Assembly (NCBI RefSeq): GCF_004331175.1
Contig: NZ_SJOD01000001.1
Location: forward strand, 186,001-250,000
DNA from: Acinetobacter sp. ANC 4178
Lineage (GTDB): Bacteria > Pseudomonadota > Gammaproteobacteria > Pseudomonadales > Moraxellaceae
Reading direction: 5' to 3'
DNA: 64,000 bases
Position numbers and translations under genes: made by a program. Positions 27,364-37,714 of the stretch are shown here, in pieces. The notes beneath the pieces were generated by a model. It saw only the letters and a list, made by a program, of their open reading frames with translations. It made no database searches and was not told where the DNA came from. The first letter of the stretch is position 1. Every line of letters begins with the position of its first letter.

Positions 27364-29504
27364 CGCTTTTCTCCAACGATTGCAGCATGCTGAATATGCG
27401 ATTCTTGTTGTTTCATAATTTGCTGACGCGGTGCATCCATCACGACTTTGCCATCATTGAGCACGATAATACGATCTACGAGCTCTAACACCGCTCGACG
27501 ATGTGTAGCGATCACCAAAGTCCGTGAACCCAACCATTGTTTCATCTGGTCAATAAATTCTTTTTCCGCAACATCATCAATGGCTGCGGTAGGTTCATCC
27601 AGTAATAATATATTTGGTTGTCGAACCAGTAATCTGGCCAATAACAGTGCTTGGCGTTGCCCACCTGAAAAACCCGTTCCACCTTCTAACACTAAATGAT
27701 CTAAGCCTTCTTTTTTCTCTTGTACAAACTTCAGGGCTCCAGCCATGTTTAATGCCTGAAATAGATCTTCATCCGTAGCAAGGGGGGCACCTAATAATAA
27801 GTTTTCTCGAATCGTGCCATAAAACAGCATAGAATTTTGGTTGAGTAGTCCAACGTCTCGACGTACATCAGCGGGGTCAATTAATGCTAAATTTAATTGA
27901 TCCAAATGTATCAGCCCTTGCTGTGGTGTTTGCATCCCTGCAAGTAGTTGTAACAGTGTAGATTTACCTGCCCCATTGCGACCCAATAAAGCGATCTTTT
28001 CCCCTTGCTTGATCTGTAATTCTGAAATATGCATGACTGGTCTAGAATCATCTTGCCCATATTTAAACATGACATTTTCTAGATCATAATCACCATTCAA
28101 CATTGCTCGGTGAATAAAATGGTTGTGAGCTGCTTGATCGACAGGCTTTTTCATCAGCTCATCCAATCCTTTTTTTGCAACTTTTGCTTGTTGGAAACGC
28201 CCAAGCACGCCTGTGAGTTGAGAGATAGGTGCCAACATACGAGAAGATAAAATCGAACAAGCAACTAGAGCACCTGTAGTCATTTCACCCTTCATCACTG
28301 CAAAGCAGCCTACAAGCACGACAATGGCATAGGTTAACCCTTGAATTTTTTGTGTCCAAGCCGATAGTACACCTACAATTTTACGTTGTTGCATACTAAT
28401 CTCTGCCGAGACTTCATTCATGTGATTCCACTGATTCTGAAACCGTGACTCACCTCGTAACAGCTTGATGTCTTCTACACCCTGAACTGTTTCAACCAGA
28501 ATTGCATTGCGAATTGCTGACTCTCTCATCCCCTGCTGTGCAAGTTTGGCCAAAGGTTTTTGCGCCAATAGCCCAGGAATAATCATGAGAGGAACGACCA
28601 GCAGCATCACCCAAAACAAATTACCGCCAATGAACCAGAAAATCACCAAAAAGAAAAAGAAGAACGGTAGATCCGCGATCGCAGTCACCGTAGTCGATGT
28701 GACTAATTCTCGCACTCCTTCCAATTCTCGGATTTGAGAAATAAAAGTCCCTGTCGACTTTGGACGTTGGTCATTTTTGATGCGCAAAGCATGTCCAAAG
28801 ACACGATCGGAAATTTTTAAATCCGCACGCTTCCCGATAATGTCGGATAAATAAATGCGAGAGATCCGCAAAACAAACTCAAAAATTGCAGCAATCAGCA
28901 CACCTCCTGCCAATACCCACAACGTCGGAATGGATTGTGACGGAACAACACGGTCATAAACTTGCATAGAGAAAATAATGGTCGCCAAAGCCAAAACATT
29001 GGCAACCAAAGAGGCCAACATAATATCTAGGTAGCGTTTCCAGTCTTTCAGTGCAATCGACCAAAACCAGTTCTCTTGATACGGTTTGATATATTCATCA
29101 ACACGCAGATCGGCAACTGATTTTTCTGGTCGAAGTAGATAAAAGTTTTGCGTTGATGCTAAAAGCAAATCTTGAGTCGTCTGTTGTGAAAGCCCCTGCT
29201 CTCCACTCAGTTGAATCCCAATATTGCCTTTGGCATCCATCTGATGAATGACACCCACTTGACCATTTTTGAATTCCGCCAACAGTGGGAAACTCCATGG
29301 ATTCAGCAAAGACTGGTCAACTTTAGCCTTTTTAAGATGCAAACCAACTTGTCGGCTTATAAATGATAAAAGTTCTTCAGGATTATTATTATGATTCCAT
29401 TCGAGTTGGATTTTAATGCGTTCTTCAGAAGGTTCTATTCGATAATGTTTTGCAATATTCAGTACAGCCTGCAACCATGGCTGGTAATCTGTTGTCATTG
29501 TCAT
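27360..29504 (-). CDS. type I secretion ABC transporter (LapB-type)
   Basis: 714 residues in three parts: an N-terminal C39-peptidase-like domain (1-130) without a catalytic Cys at the expected place, hence a substrate-docking domain; a six-helix membrane domain (about 150-430); and a nucleotide-binding domain with Walker A GRNGAGKSTLLQ (near 503), signature FSGGQRQALLLARLL (near 605), Walker B ILLLDEPTAAID and the switch His in VIATHRR. It powers export of RTX proteins through a TolC channel. It overlaps both neighbours by four bases. The nearby giant RTX protein is the obvious cargo. Confidence 0.93.
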   Translation of the reverse strand: MTMTTDYQPWLQAVLNIAKHYRIEPSEERIKIQLEWNHNNNPEELLSFISRQVGLHLKKAKVDQSLLNPWSFPLLAEFKNGQVGVIHQMDAKGNIGIQLSGEQGLSQQTTQDLLLASTQNFYLLRPEKSVADLRVDEYIKPYQENWFWSIALKDWKRYLDIMLASLVANVLALATIIFSMQVYDRVVPSQSIPTLWVLAGGVLIAAIFEFVLRISRIYLSDIIGKRADLKISDRVFGHALRIKNDQRPKSTGTFISQIRELEGVRELVTSTTVTAIADLPFFFFFLVIFWFIGGNLFWVMLLVVPLMIIPGLLAQKPLAKLAQQGMRESAIRNAILVETVQGVEDIKLLRGESRFQNQWNHMNEVSAEISMQQRKIVGVLSAWTQKIQGLTYAIVVLVGCFAVMKGEMTTGALVACSILSSRMLAPISQLTGVLGRFQQAKVAKKGLDELMKKPVDQAAHNHFIHRAMLNGDYDLENVMFKYGQDDSRPVMHISELQIKQGEKIALLGRNGAGKSTLLQLLAGMQTPQQGLIHLDQLNLALIDPADVRRDVGLLNQNSMLFYGTIRENLLLGAPLATDEDLFQALNMAGALKFVQEKKEGLDHLVLEGGTGFSGGQRQALLLARLLVRQPNILLLDEPTAAIDDVAEKEFIDQMKQWLGSRTLVIATHRRAVLELVDRIIVLNDGKVVMDAPRQQIMKQQESHIQHAAIVGEKR

Positions 29505-30988
29505 GGTTTGATTTCGTTCCCCAAATAATTTTTTTGCTCTAGTCCATAGACTTCACAGCCCCGCCCAGTTGCCGCAATATACTGAACTAAACTGTTATAA
29601 ATATCGTAACGTGCATTTTCGATATCCGAAGTTGCCATATGAATGGATTGTTCGGCATTCAGTAAATCTAATGCTGAACGTGTCCCTAATTTATATTGCT
29701 CTTGATAGAGCTCTTTGGTTTTGATGGTGGTTCTTTGTCTGGCCAGCAGAACTTTCATTTGTTCTTGTTTATGTGCTATTTGTTCACGACTAATTCGTAT
29801 CTGATCCAAGATATCTAAATGCACAGAATTTAACTTCGCCCGAGCAGCTTGTTCGGCATAACTGGCAGAACGTGTTTGAGCTGCAATTGCTCCACCTTGA
29901 AAGAAATTACTGTTGGCCTCGAACATAATCGAACTATAAAAACCATTGTCTTCATTATTATTCGGATTTCGACCATTAACCGCTTGGCTCATCGAACCTT
30001 TAACATTAAGTGTCGGGTAACGACTAAGTTTAGCTTGAGATTTTTGTGCTTGGGCCACCAAAATTTCAGCATGTGCTTGCAGCATTTTAGGGATGTGATT
30101 CATTTCTGGATCGACATATAAATCTGAATGAGCCACAAAACTATCGGGGATAACCCAATTCTTTTGGCGAATATCAAAACCAATCAAGTTTTGGAGTTGC
30201 AGTTGATATTGGATCAATAAGGAGTTTTGTGCGATTAAATTTGCTTGTGCTGATTCTAAGTAAGATTGTGCTTGTACTGGATCTGCTTGACTACTTAATC
30301 CGGCTTGAGCTCTTAATTGCGTTATTTCGACAATACGCTGAATCCCTATGATTTGTTGTTCCGCAATACGCACCATTTCTTGTAAACGTTTAATATTCAC
30401 AATCGTCGATGCCACTTGCTGTGAAAGATCTTCAACAGTGACCAACAATTGGCTTTCCGCTCCCCATGAGCGTGCCGTTTGTATATCTACACTGGATTTC
30501 ACCTTACCAAAATCATAGAGCATTTGTGTTGCACTAAAACTGATCAGCTGTCGACCTCGCTCACCAGATGTCATATCCCCTGTATTAATCCCACCAGAAA
30601 ACTGGGGAAAATATCCTGAGCGTGCCACTGCAATATTTTCATTTTGTGCCGCATAATTCGAAATTTGTTGTTGAATATCGGGATGTGTCAGCACTGCCTG
30701 CTGTACTGCATCCATGATATTGATTGAATTCATTGTTCCAAATACAGGTGCGGAGGCGTTTGGTACTGTAATCAATTTGGCGTCAAATGGATGATTTTCT
30801 TTGAATTCATATAAATTAGATTTTTCAAATTGCTGATCACGATCATTTGGACTTGAAGTAAACATGGGATGAATTTGGTTGTTTAGTTCATCAATATTGA
30901 CTATAGGTGTCGCTAATGCATTCAATGGCAAAAAAAGTAAGCACAACATCCTTTTTTTGATGAGTTTTTTTCGTTTGGTACAATACAT
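29501..30988 (-). CDS. TolC-family outer membrane channel (LapE-type)
   Basis: 495 residues. A signal peptide ends near LNALA (about residue 27). After a short linker there are the two repeated helical-hairpin halves of the outer membrane efflux family (about 75-260 and 280-470), with VNIKRLQEMVRIAEQQI and RSALDLLNAEQSIHMA as typical helices. It is first in the tolC-ABC-hlyD operon and forms the outer channel of the type I exporter. 148 bases of AT-rich sequence separate it from the upstream gene. Confidence 0.92.
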   Translation of the reverse strand: MYCTKRKKLIKKRMLCLLFLPLNALATPIVNIDELNNQIHPMFTSSPNDRDQQFEKSNLYEFKENHPFDAKLITVPNASAPVFGTMNSINIMDAVQQAVLTHPDIQQQISNYAAQNENIAVARSGYFPQFSGGINTGDMTSGERGRQLISFSATQMLYDFGKVKSSVDIQTARSWGAESQLLVTVEDLSQQVASTIVNIKRLQEMVRIAEQQIIGIQRIVEITQLRAQAGLSSQADPVQAQSYLESAQANLIAQNSLLIQYQLQLQNLIGFDIRQKNWVIPDSFVAHSDLYVDPEMNHIPKMLQAHAEILVAQAQKSQAKLSRYPTLNVKGSMSQAVNGRNPNNNEDNGFYSSIMFEANSNFFQGGAIAAQTRSASYAEQAARAKLNSVHLDILDQIRISREQIAHKQEQMKVLLARQRTTIKTKELYQEQYKLGTRSALDLLNAEQSIHMATSDIENARYDIYNSLVQYIAATGRGCEVYGLEQKNYLGNEIKP

Positions 30989-31075
30989 AATGTTGCAATT
31001 TTATTTTATATAAAGGTAGTAAATAATCAAATATTTTTCAATATTATCAATAAAGTATATTCCCATGTATCAAAA

Positions 31076-31112
31076 CTTACAGTAATTATTATGCATAAAA
31101 GATTACTGTAAG
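31076..31112 (-). terminator. terminator after the small exported protein gene
   Basis: CTTACAGTAAT (31076-31086) and ATTACTGTAAG (31102-31112) form a perfect 11-base stem; on the leftward strand TTTTG follows. It ends the gene at 31137-31628 before the secretion operon begins. Confidence 0.6.
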
Positions 31113-31136
31113 GTTAATATTAAATTAGGAAACTAT

Positions 31137-31628
31137 TTACAAACAAAGTTCTTGAGTCAATATGTAAGAGTGAGAGCTAATAAAAGGTATCGGTGTTCCA
31201 ATTGAGATGTTCTCGCTACCTGAAATCATATTTACCATTGATGATGTTGCTAAATAGTTACCTGATTTTAAAATTGAAATTGAAAATTTTGCTACGTGGT
31301 ATGGATATTTTTGCTGCGCGGCCTGATAACTTTGATAAAAATTATTCCAATTATTATTTGGAACATATTCGAAAAAAGACTGTAGTTGCGGAATTGTATA
31401 GTTTGAAAAATCCAAATTCAGCTCTAATGATGTTTGATATTTTCCAACAGGTGATAGATAACGATAAACACCTGCATTAGATGTTGGTGCGGCTAAGCGG
31501 ACATCACAATTAGCTTTTGGTAAATTGCCGCTCGCCAAAGTACCGACGTTTTGCCAAGTAGCTGCATTCGCCAAACAAACCACTGCTGTAGAGCATAAAA
31601 AAACAATGCTTTTAAAAAAGTTTGCCAT
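31137..31628 (-). CDS. small exported protein of unknown function
   Basis: 163 residues. A signal peptide (MANFFKSIVFLCSTAVVCLANA) with a predicted cut before ATWQN gives a mature periplasmic or secreted protein of about 141 residues with two Cys, one near 41 and one next to the C-terminus (ELCL), which could form a disulfide. The rest is rich in Asn, Ser, Tyr, and no family is recognised. A good AGAGGAAA ribosome site precedes the ATG. It stands alone with its own terminator, so a link with the secretion genes is only positional. Confidence 0.7.
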   Translation of the reverse strand: MANFFKSIVFLCSTAVVCLANAATWQNVGTLASGNLPKANCDVRLAAPTSNAGVYRYLSPVGKYQTSLELNLDFSNYTIPQLQSFFEYVPNNNWNNFYQSYQAAQQKYPYHVAKFSISILKSGNYLATSSMVNMISGSENISIGTPIPFISSHSYILTQELCL

Positions 31629-31834
31629 GATTTCCTCTTTATAACGTTATAATTTATGAAATTTTTAAAATGCATGAGCTAATTTTCTAATAAAACATGC
31701 AAGTGCGCTATCCTACAAGGTAAACCCAATTTTTACAAACAACTTAATTCAATTTAATTATATATAATACAAATAGATAGGCTTTTTTTTTGCACAAAGA
31801 TTTAAAAATTAAGATTTCTCATATCTACTCAAAT

Positions 31835-32080
31835 TTAAGTGACAACTCGGGTATGTGGTTGGCCTAATACTATAAATTTATTCAGAACTGCAATTCTCGC
31901 ATTTATTTCATTTACCTGACTTGAAAAATGTCTAGCTGACAACTTATCACCTAATAATTTGATGCAATACATTTTGGTTTCGACCAAACTTCGCCAATAA
32001 TAGCCTGACCATTTTTTCCATAATGTCCCGCCTAATTGTTTAACTATTCGAAGTAATTCATTTCGCTCTCGCGAGCTAGG
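31835..32080 (-). pseudogene. C-terminal fragment of an IS5-type transposase
   Basis: A frame of about 80 codons ends at a TAA (31835). It reads SRERNELLRIVKQLGG, then WSGYYWRSLVETKMYCIKLL and NKFIVLGQPHTRVVT. The SGYxxRSLVET...K block is typical of the C-terminal end of IS5-family DDE transposases. There is no N-terminal part: the fragment begins straight after the stop of the recombinase remnant. It marks an older insertion that has lost most of its length. Identity was judged by motif only. Confidence 0.6.
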
Positions 32081-32378
32081 CTTTTATCTTTCCATGGCTT
32101 CGCATTTTTTCTGGGAGGAATATCTCATTTTGAAAATTTCATCGAGATAATCAGCCCAATATTGCAGCCACTTTGCACACTCATTTTCATATCCATGCAA
32201 ATTATAGGTTCCTTCAATTCCCTTTTTAGAATGCCCTAAAATTGCTTCCGCCACATCACCTGGACAACCCAATCGTGATAAACCTGTACGTACTGTCCTT
32301 CTCAGATCATGAGGATTCCAATCCTCCATTCCCTCTGGCCAAAGCTGCTCATCTTTAAATGAATGTCTTTTCGCCCTA

Positions 32379-33217
32379 GGGCGTGTCCTCATTTGAAAAA
32401 TTGGTTTTAAAGGTTTAAAAGAGTGATTTAACCTCTTTTTATTTGTATATTTCTCAATGGCACGCACCCTACTCACCGATGATATTTGGCAACAGATTCA
32501 ATCTACTATGCAGTTTCATGGTTGTTATTGTTTAAAGAACAGTAGAAATATCATGGAAGCCATCTTATGGAAATTACGTACAGGTACAACATGGCCTGAT
32601 ATTCCTGAAGAATTTTGTCCTTGGAAAACAGCATATAACCGCTTTAATCGTTGGGCATGTAAGGGCTTGTGGGATAAATTTTTTTTAAACTACGAGGCGT
32701 ATTGGATCAAGAATGGGTATTCATTGACGGAAGCTACATACGCGCGCATTAGCATGCAAGTGGAGCTCGGTATGGTTCGAGCGAGCAATTGGACAGTCTA
32801 GAGGTGGAAGAACCACAAAAATCCATCTTGCAACCGACGCGAATGGATTACCGATTGATTTTAAAATCACTGGAGGTGAAGTCCATGACAGCCAAGTTGC
32901 AACGCAGTTGATTTGTGAGGTCGGTCAGTCAGATTACCTGATTGCAGATAAAGGCTATGATTCGGAAAAAATCAGAATACTGGCAAGAAAGCAAAATATT
33001 GTGCCGATCATCCCAATGAAATCAAATAGTAAGAGAGAAAACAAAGAATTTGATCATCATTTATATCGCTTAAGGCATTTGGTTGAAAATGCCTTTGCGA
33101 GATTAAAACATTTCCGAGCGATAGCGACCCGATTTGATAAGCTTGCACGAAATTATCAGTCTATGGTTGACATTGCTTGTATGTTGATTTGGTGCAAAGC
33201 CAAATGAGGACACGCCC
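32379..33217 (+). mobile_element. IS5-like insertion sequence, 839 bp
   Basis: Both ends carry the same perfect 17-base inverted repeat (GGGCGTGTCCTCATTTG at the left, its complement at 33201-33217). The flanks carry a TA duplication (32377-32378 and 33218-33219). The element has inserted into the recombinase pseudogene. The size, the TA target and the two-part transposase fit the IS5 family, near the IS427/IS1031 groups. Confidence 0.85.
32457..33207 (+). pseudogene. IS5-family transposase, broken into three frames
   Basis: Frame one (from ATG 32457) reads MARTLLTDDIWQQI to KTAYNRFNRW and KFFLNYEAY. At about 32700 the homology moves to a second frame (DQEWVFIDGSYIRAH, with the first catalytic Asp), which is stopped by a TAG at 32750-32752. 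At about 32785 it moves to the third frame (RAIGQSRGGRTTKIHLATDA, then LIADKGYDSEKI and LVENAFARLKHF with the other catalytic acids). Each shift equals loss of one base. Some IS5 relatives use one programmed frameshift, but two shifts plus a nonsense codon point to a dead copy. Confidence 0.8.
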
Positions 33218-33688
33218 TAGTCTTTTCTTTTAATAACCACTTAGCTTCGGTAATTGTTTTCTGTGCAATCGGCTTTCCAGTACGATATGAAGGAAACACA
33301 TATTAAGCGAATTATCTATAGGGCTACGATATCTATATTTAAAACTTTTACCCTCCTGTCTTACCACAGCCTAACCTCAAACCTGAATATTCACCTACAT
33401 CAGTTGTATCTTTATCCCCTACTTTCATTTTGTTTATTGTACGTGCTGATAACACTATTTTTATCTTCAACCTTTTCCAACCTTGCATTTCTCTTTTGTT
33501 CATTGACCTGAATTTGCTACCATACCCACTTGAGGCGATAGGGAACCAACTCACTCCTCCAAGATCTTTTACATGTTTATAAACGGTCTTTTTTTTCGAC
33601 TTAGAATAGAATCTACAAAGCATTATTTATGTCGATTCTAAAATTTAACCCATATTTTATACTATTGAAACTTAAGGATTTCATATAC

Positions 33689-36325
33689 ATGAGCTTGCAA
33701 GACATCATAGCCACTATTGATTCCCATACTCCTATGATGCAACAGTACTTAAAAGTCAAAATGCAGCATCCTCATGCCTTAATGTTTTATCGTATGGGTG
33801 ATTTCTACGAACTTTTTTTTGACGATGCACATAAAGCAGCCAAACTGCTCGGCATTACGCTCACCCACCGTGGTAAAACCAATGGCAATCCAATCCCAAT
33901 GGCTGGCGTACCCTTTCATGCAGCAGAAGGTTATCTGGCGCGTTTAGTCAAAAAAGGCGAAACCGTTGTTATTTGCGAGCAAGTCGGCGAAGTCACAGGC
34001 AAAGGACCTGTAGATCGTCAGGTGGTTCGTATTCTCACCCCAGGTACACTCACTGATGATGCCTTACTCAATAGCCATCAATCTTCGAATTTAGTAGCAT
34101 TATGCTTACAACAAAACCAAATTGGTATTGCTTTACTTGACTTGAGTGCAGGCATTTTTAAAGTTCAACAACAAGATTTTAAGCTGGAACAACTCAGCAT
34201 CGAACTGGCACGCCTCATGCCAAGTGAAATTCTGGTCGATGAAGATATTGTTGACCCCAACATTTTAGAACAAGTCAAAAAACAACTCGACTGTCCTGTA
34301 ACTAAGCGTCCGAATGTTGACTTTAATTTAAATAATGCACAAAAAACCCTGTGTGATCAGCTTGGCGTTTCAACACTTTCTGGCTTTGGGATTGATCATT
34401 TACCTTTGGCAAAAGCTGCGGCAGCAGCGCTGATTCATTATGCCAAAGACACACAAAAAACTGCGCTGCCGCATATCCGTAGTATTCAGCTAGAACAAAG
34501 CAGTGACTTTATTGCCCTTGATCCTGTTACACGTCGTAACTTAGAAATTGTAGATCCTTTATTCGAACATGGAACGTCATTATTTCAACTCATCAATGAT
34601 TGCCAAACCGCGATGGGCAGTCGGTTATTAAGCCGCACCCTCATGCAACCGCTGCGGGATACCGCCTTACTCGATGCACGTCTTGATGCCATTCAGGCTT
34701 TCATTGATGGCTATCATGAAGCTCCTATTCGATTAGTCCTGAAAGAAATTGGGGACATTGAACGCGTGCTTAGCCGTGTTGCTCTCGGAAGCGCGCGTCC
34801 ACGCGACTTGGTACAATTACGCCAAGCGAGTGCTCAACTGCCATTTTTACGCCATGCACTCAACCCAATTGTTGCAAACCAAGAATCTCAGTTGATTCAA
34901 CAACTCAATGAGGAATTAGGTGACTTTAATGGTTTATACCAGCGCCTCCTTGCAGCAATTATCGAAAATCCACCTGTGCTATTACGTGATGGCAATGTCA
35001 TAGCAGAAGGTTTTGACAGTGAACTGGATGAATTACGCAAAATTCGTGACCATGCTGGGCAGTTCCTGATCGATCTGGAAATTAAAGAACGCGAACAATC
35101 TGGTATTCCTACCCTGAAAATCGGCTACAACCGTGTCAGTGGCTATTACATTGAATTGACTCGTGCCCAAGCAGAACAAGCACCTGAGCACTATATTCGC
35201 CGTCAGACCCTCAAAAATGCCGAACGCTATATCACGCCAGAACTGAAAAGTTTTGAAGATAAAGTGTTATCCAGTGAATCTCGTGCATTAGCGCGCGAGA
35301 AAATGCTGTTTGAAATGCTTTTAGATGAGCTTCGTCAAGATATTGCAGCTTTGCAAATGATGAGTGCTGCCATCGCTCAAATTGATTTGCTCAGTAACTT
35401 TGCCCATCAAGCCCGTTTAAGAAACTGGTCTCGACCTGAATTTAGTCCAGAAACGGGCATTAAGATTATGGCAGGTCGTCATCCCGTGGTAGAGGCATTA
35501 AGTAAAACTGCATTTACCCCAAATGATACGCATCTGGATTATGCACACCGCATGGCGATTATTACTGGCCCTAACATGGGCGGTAAATCGACCTTTATGC
35601 GTCAAACCGCACTCATTAGTTTACTGGCTTATTGTGGTAGTTTTGTCCCTGCACAGTCCGCTACGCTAGGTCCGATTGACCGTATTTTTACCCGTATTGG
35701 TTCTGCCGATGATTTATCGACAGGCAAATCGACCTTTATGGTGGAAATGACCGAAACTTCGCAAATTCTGCATCATGCCACCAATCAGTCCTTGGTGCTC
35801 ATGGATGAAGTGGGTCGTGGAACCAGTACCTATGATGGCTTGTCCTTGGCTTGGGCTTGTGTTTTAGACCTGAGCAAACGGGTGAAATGTTTATGCTTGT
35901 TTGCCACCCATTATTTTGAACTGACTGAGTTGAGTAAAGAATCAGGTATTTACAATTATCATGTCAGTGCCAAAGAACTGAATGGCAATTTGATTTTGCT
36001 GCATAAAGTACAACAAGGTCCTGCCAGTCAGAGTCATGGTCTACAAGTCGCAAAATTAGCGGGTATTCCTGCGAATGTGATTAAAGAAGCGCAAAACCGT
36101 TTAAAAATTTTAGAGCGCCAACAGCAACAGCACGTCAATACGGCGGTGCAACGTGATTTATTTGCACCTGCCGTACAAGCAGAACCTAACATTATCGAAC
36201 GTGTGGTTGAAGTGGAAAAAGTATCTCCTGCGCTTGAAATTTTAAAAGCGTTAGATGTCGATAACCTAACCCCACGTGAAGCTTTACAGCATTTGTATCA
36301 ACTCAAAGAACAATTAGAAAGTTAA
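33689..36325 (+). CDS. mutS: DNA mismatch repair protein MutS
   Basis: 878 residues from the ATG at 33689, which has a TAAGGA ribosome site; a longer frame to 33629 lacks one. The mismatch-binding domain carries the Phe-x-Glu wedge in [11 protein letters not shown] (near 38-42). The core and clamp follow, then the ATPase domain with Walker [14 protein letters not shown] (near 628), [16 protein letters not shown]-like signature and Walker [13 protein letters not shown], and the C-terminal helix-turn-helix dimer region. It recognises mismatches and recruits MutL. It appears intact, although a decayed mobile island ends less than 100 bases upstream. Confidence 0.97.
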   Translation: MSLQDIIATIDSHTPMMQQYLKVKMQHPHALMFYRMGDFYELFFDDAHKAAKLLGITLTHRGKTNGNPIPMAGVPFHAAEGYLARLVKKGETVVICEQVGEVTGKGPVDRQVVRILTPGTLTDDALLNSHQSSNLVALCLQQNQIGIALLDLSAGIFKVQQQDFKLEQLSIELARLMPSEILVDEDIVDPNILEQVKKQLDCPVTKRPNVDFNLNNAQKTLCDQLGVSTLSGFGIDHLPLAKAAAAALIHYAKDTQKTALPHIRSIQLEQSSDFIALDPVTRRNLEIVDPLFEHGTSLFQLINDCQTAMGSRLLSRTLMQPLRDTALLDARLDAIQAFIDGYHEAPIRLVLKEIGDIERVLSRVALGSARPRDLVQLRQASAQLPFLRHALNPIVANQESQLIQQLNEELGDFNGLYQRLLAAIIENPPVLLRDGNVIAEGFDSELDELRKIRDHAGQFLIDLEIKEREQSGIPTLKIGYNRVSGYYIELTRAQAEQAPEHYIRRQTLKNAERYITPELKSFEDKVLSSESRALAREKMLFEMLLDELRQDIAALQMMSAAIAQIDLLSNFAHQARLRNWSRPEFSPETGIKIMAGRHPVVEALSKTAFTPNDTHLDYAHRMAIITGPNMGGKSTFMRQTALISLLAYCGSFVPAQSATLGPIDRIFTRIGSADDLSTGKSTFMVEMTETSQILHHATNQSLVLMDEVGRGTSTYDGLSLAWACVLDLSKRVKCLCLFATHYFELTELSKESGIYNYHVSAKELNGNLILLHKVQQGPASQSHGLQVAKLAGIPANVIKEAQNRLKILERQQQQHVNTAVQRDLFAPAVQAEPNIIERVVEVEKVSPALEILKALDVDNLTPREALQHLYQLKEQLES

Positions 36326-36330
36326 GCTTT

Positions 36331-36363
36331 AAAAAAAGGTCGGTTGAATATCACCGACCTTTT
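36331..36363. terminator. bidirectional terminator between mutS and the GNAT gene
   Basis: AAAAGGTCGGT pairs with ACCGACCTTTT over an eight-base loop, with A and T runs on both sides, so it serves both converging genes. Confidence 0.88.
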
Positions 36364-36383
36364 CATTTTGAGTATCACTTCAC

Positions 36384-36977
36384 TCATCGAGATTGCTCAA
36401 GTTTCCACGCTAAATTTTGCTGCACAGCGGGCCATTCATTTTTCAAAATACTATATACATAGGTATCACGTAAAATATCATCCTGCACAATTTGATGATT
36501 TCTTAACACGCCATCTAATTTTGCTCCTAAGCGTTCAATTGCAGCACGACTTTTCAAATTAAAGGACGATGTTCTGAACTCAACAGCAATACAGTTTAAT
36601 ACTTCAAATGCATGCGTAAGCAACAAGTGCTTCGCCTCCGTATTCACATGACTCCGCTGCACAGATTGTCTATACCATGTTGAACCAATTTCCACGCGAC
36701 GATGTTCAGCAACCACATTCATATAAGTGGTCATGCCAAGGATCCGACCACTGTGCTGTTCAATCACCACAAAGGGCAACATACTTCCCTTGTGCTGCAA
36801 TTCAAGTCGTCTTTGTATCTCGTTAAGCATAAGTTCAGGTTTAGGAATAAAGGTATACCAAAGTTTCCAGAGTTCACCATCACACACAGCTTCTTTCAGT
36901 GCTAATTCATGCTCTAAACTTAAGGGTTCCAATTTAATGTTTTTACCCACTAGGGTGACTGGCTTTAACCACGGCAT
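36384..36977 (-). CDS. GNAT acetyltransferase of the RimJ/RimL type
   Basis: 197 residues. It begins MPWLKPVTLVGKNIKLEPLSLEHELAL, followed by FVVIEQHSGRILGMTTYMNV, the RRVEIGSTWYRQSVQRSHVNTEAK strand with the acetyl-CoA loop, and NLKSRAAIERLGAKLDGVLR near the end. These are the usual landmarks of acetyltransferases that act on protein N-termini or small amines. It overlaps the end of the PaiB-like gene by 13 bases and so is cotranscribed. Substrate unknown. Confidence 0.85.
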   Translation of the reverse strand: MPWLKPVTLVGKNIKLEPLSLEHELALKEAVCDGELWKLWYTFIPKPELMLNEIQRRLELQHKGSMLPFVVIEQHSGRILGMTTYMNVVAEHRRVEIGSTWYRQSVQRSHVNTEAKHLLLTHAFEVLNCIAVEFRTSSFNLKSRAAIERLGAKLDGVLRNHQIVQDDILRDTYVYSILKNEWPAVQQNLAWKLEQSR

Positions 36978-37633
36978 GTTTCATCTACCTCTAAAGCTGA
37001 TTTCTTAGATGCTGCCACTTGGTGCATTGCTTCGCTTATCTCCTGCTTACCTGTATCAGATAATGCCTTGGCGACAGCAATAACGTCTCGATGCTCTTTG
37101 TTCTGACCTAATTTTGATTTACCCTGAATTTTGGTAATTTCAATCTCTATCCCCACGATGGCTTTTAACATTGGCTCGATATAATTTTTTGGCGCATCCG
37201 ACATTTTCCATGGTTCAGCTTGCATGGCTTCATGGGTACGGGTTAAACGTGCCACCACTCCACGTACATAACGCTCATCATCACGTATTTTAACTTTTCC
37301 ATAGGCATGAATTACTCGATAGTTCCAAGTGGGCACTTGTTGATGATGCTCTTGTTTGCTCGGATACCATTGTGGCGAAATATAGGCATCACCTGCTCGA
37401 AATACCACTAGCACTTCATCACCATCTTGAACATCTTGCCAAACTGGATTTTTTCTTGCTACATGTGCATGCAGTACGCCCAATTCAGTCACTTCAGCAT
37501 CAAGTTCAAAAGGTAGATGATTTGCATCTAAACCACGCTGTCCATGCGTCAGCAAAATTCCTAAAGGATATTGTTGTATGAGTTCATGCATGACTTCTAT
37601 ATTGGTTTCTTCAAATTCTGCGGGGACGTACAT
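36965..37633 (-). CDS. PaiB-family FMN-binding protein
   Basis: 222 residues beginning MYVPAEFEE, the typical PaiB start. The split-barrel flavin-binding pattern is visible: NHLPFELD near 45, LHAHVARKNPVW near 75-86, VVFRAGDAYISPQWYPSK near 95-115 and NYRVIHAYGKVKI near 130. In Bacillus PaiB works beside the acetyltransferase PaiA; here too an acetyltransferase gene follows and overlaps. The product probably binds FMN or a related cofactor in the cytoplasm; a direct DNA-binding role, implied by the older family name, is not evident from the sequence. Confidence 0.88.
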   Translation of the reverse strand: MYVPAEFEETNIEVMHELIQQYPLGILLTHGQRGLDANHLPFELDAEVTELGVLHAHVARKNPVWQDVQDGDEVLVVFRAGDAYISPQWYPSKQEHHQQVPTWNYRVIHAYGKVKIRDDERYVRGVVARLTRTHEAMQAEPWKMSDAPKNYIEPMLKAIVGIEIEITKIQGKSKLGQNKEHRDVIAVAKALSDTGKQEISEAMHQVAASKKSALEVDETCRG

Positions 37634-37714
37634 GGTCTATGGCTCCTATTATTTTCCAAATCTTAATTTGTCTTACATGTTGTAAATTTTCAGTTTTAAT
37701 TGGATTATAAAAAA

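Larger units (their letters stand above)
32084..33464 (-). pseudogene. tyrosine recombinase (island/phage integrase) pseudogene, internally deleted and split by an IS
   Basis: Three pieces can be followed on the leftward strand. From about 33464 to 33303 an N-terminal piece reads LSARTINKMKVGDKD...DVGEYSGLRL and, after a frameshift, KYRYRSPIDNSL. At about 33300 it jumps straight to a C-terminal piece (YVFPSYRTGKPIAQKTI), so about 200 middle residues with the first catalytic Arg are gone. The IS at 32379-33217 then splits it, and the last piece (32376-32084) reads WNPHDLRRTVRTGLSRLG...ILGHSKKGIEGTYN, with the Arg, His and Tyr of the active site. No intact start remains (ATA at the expected place). 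It is the relic of an integrated island next to mutS. Confidence 0.75.

Noticed and set aside
31193-31480. 95-codon rightward frame opposite the small exported protein gene
   Set aside because: The leftward frame has a signal peptide, ribosome site and terminator; this one is its shadow.
33348-33623. 91-codon leftward frame as an intact gene ([10 protein letters not shown]...)
   Set aside because: Its end is the frameshifted start of the recombinase remnant (VGDKD...GEYSGLRL), and it has no ribosome site.
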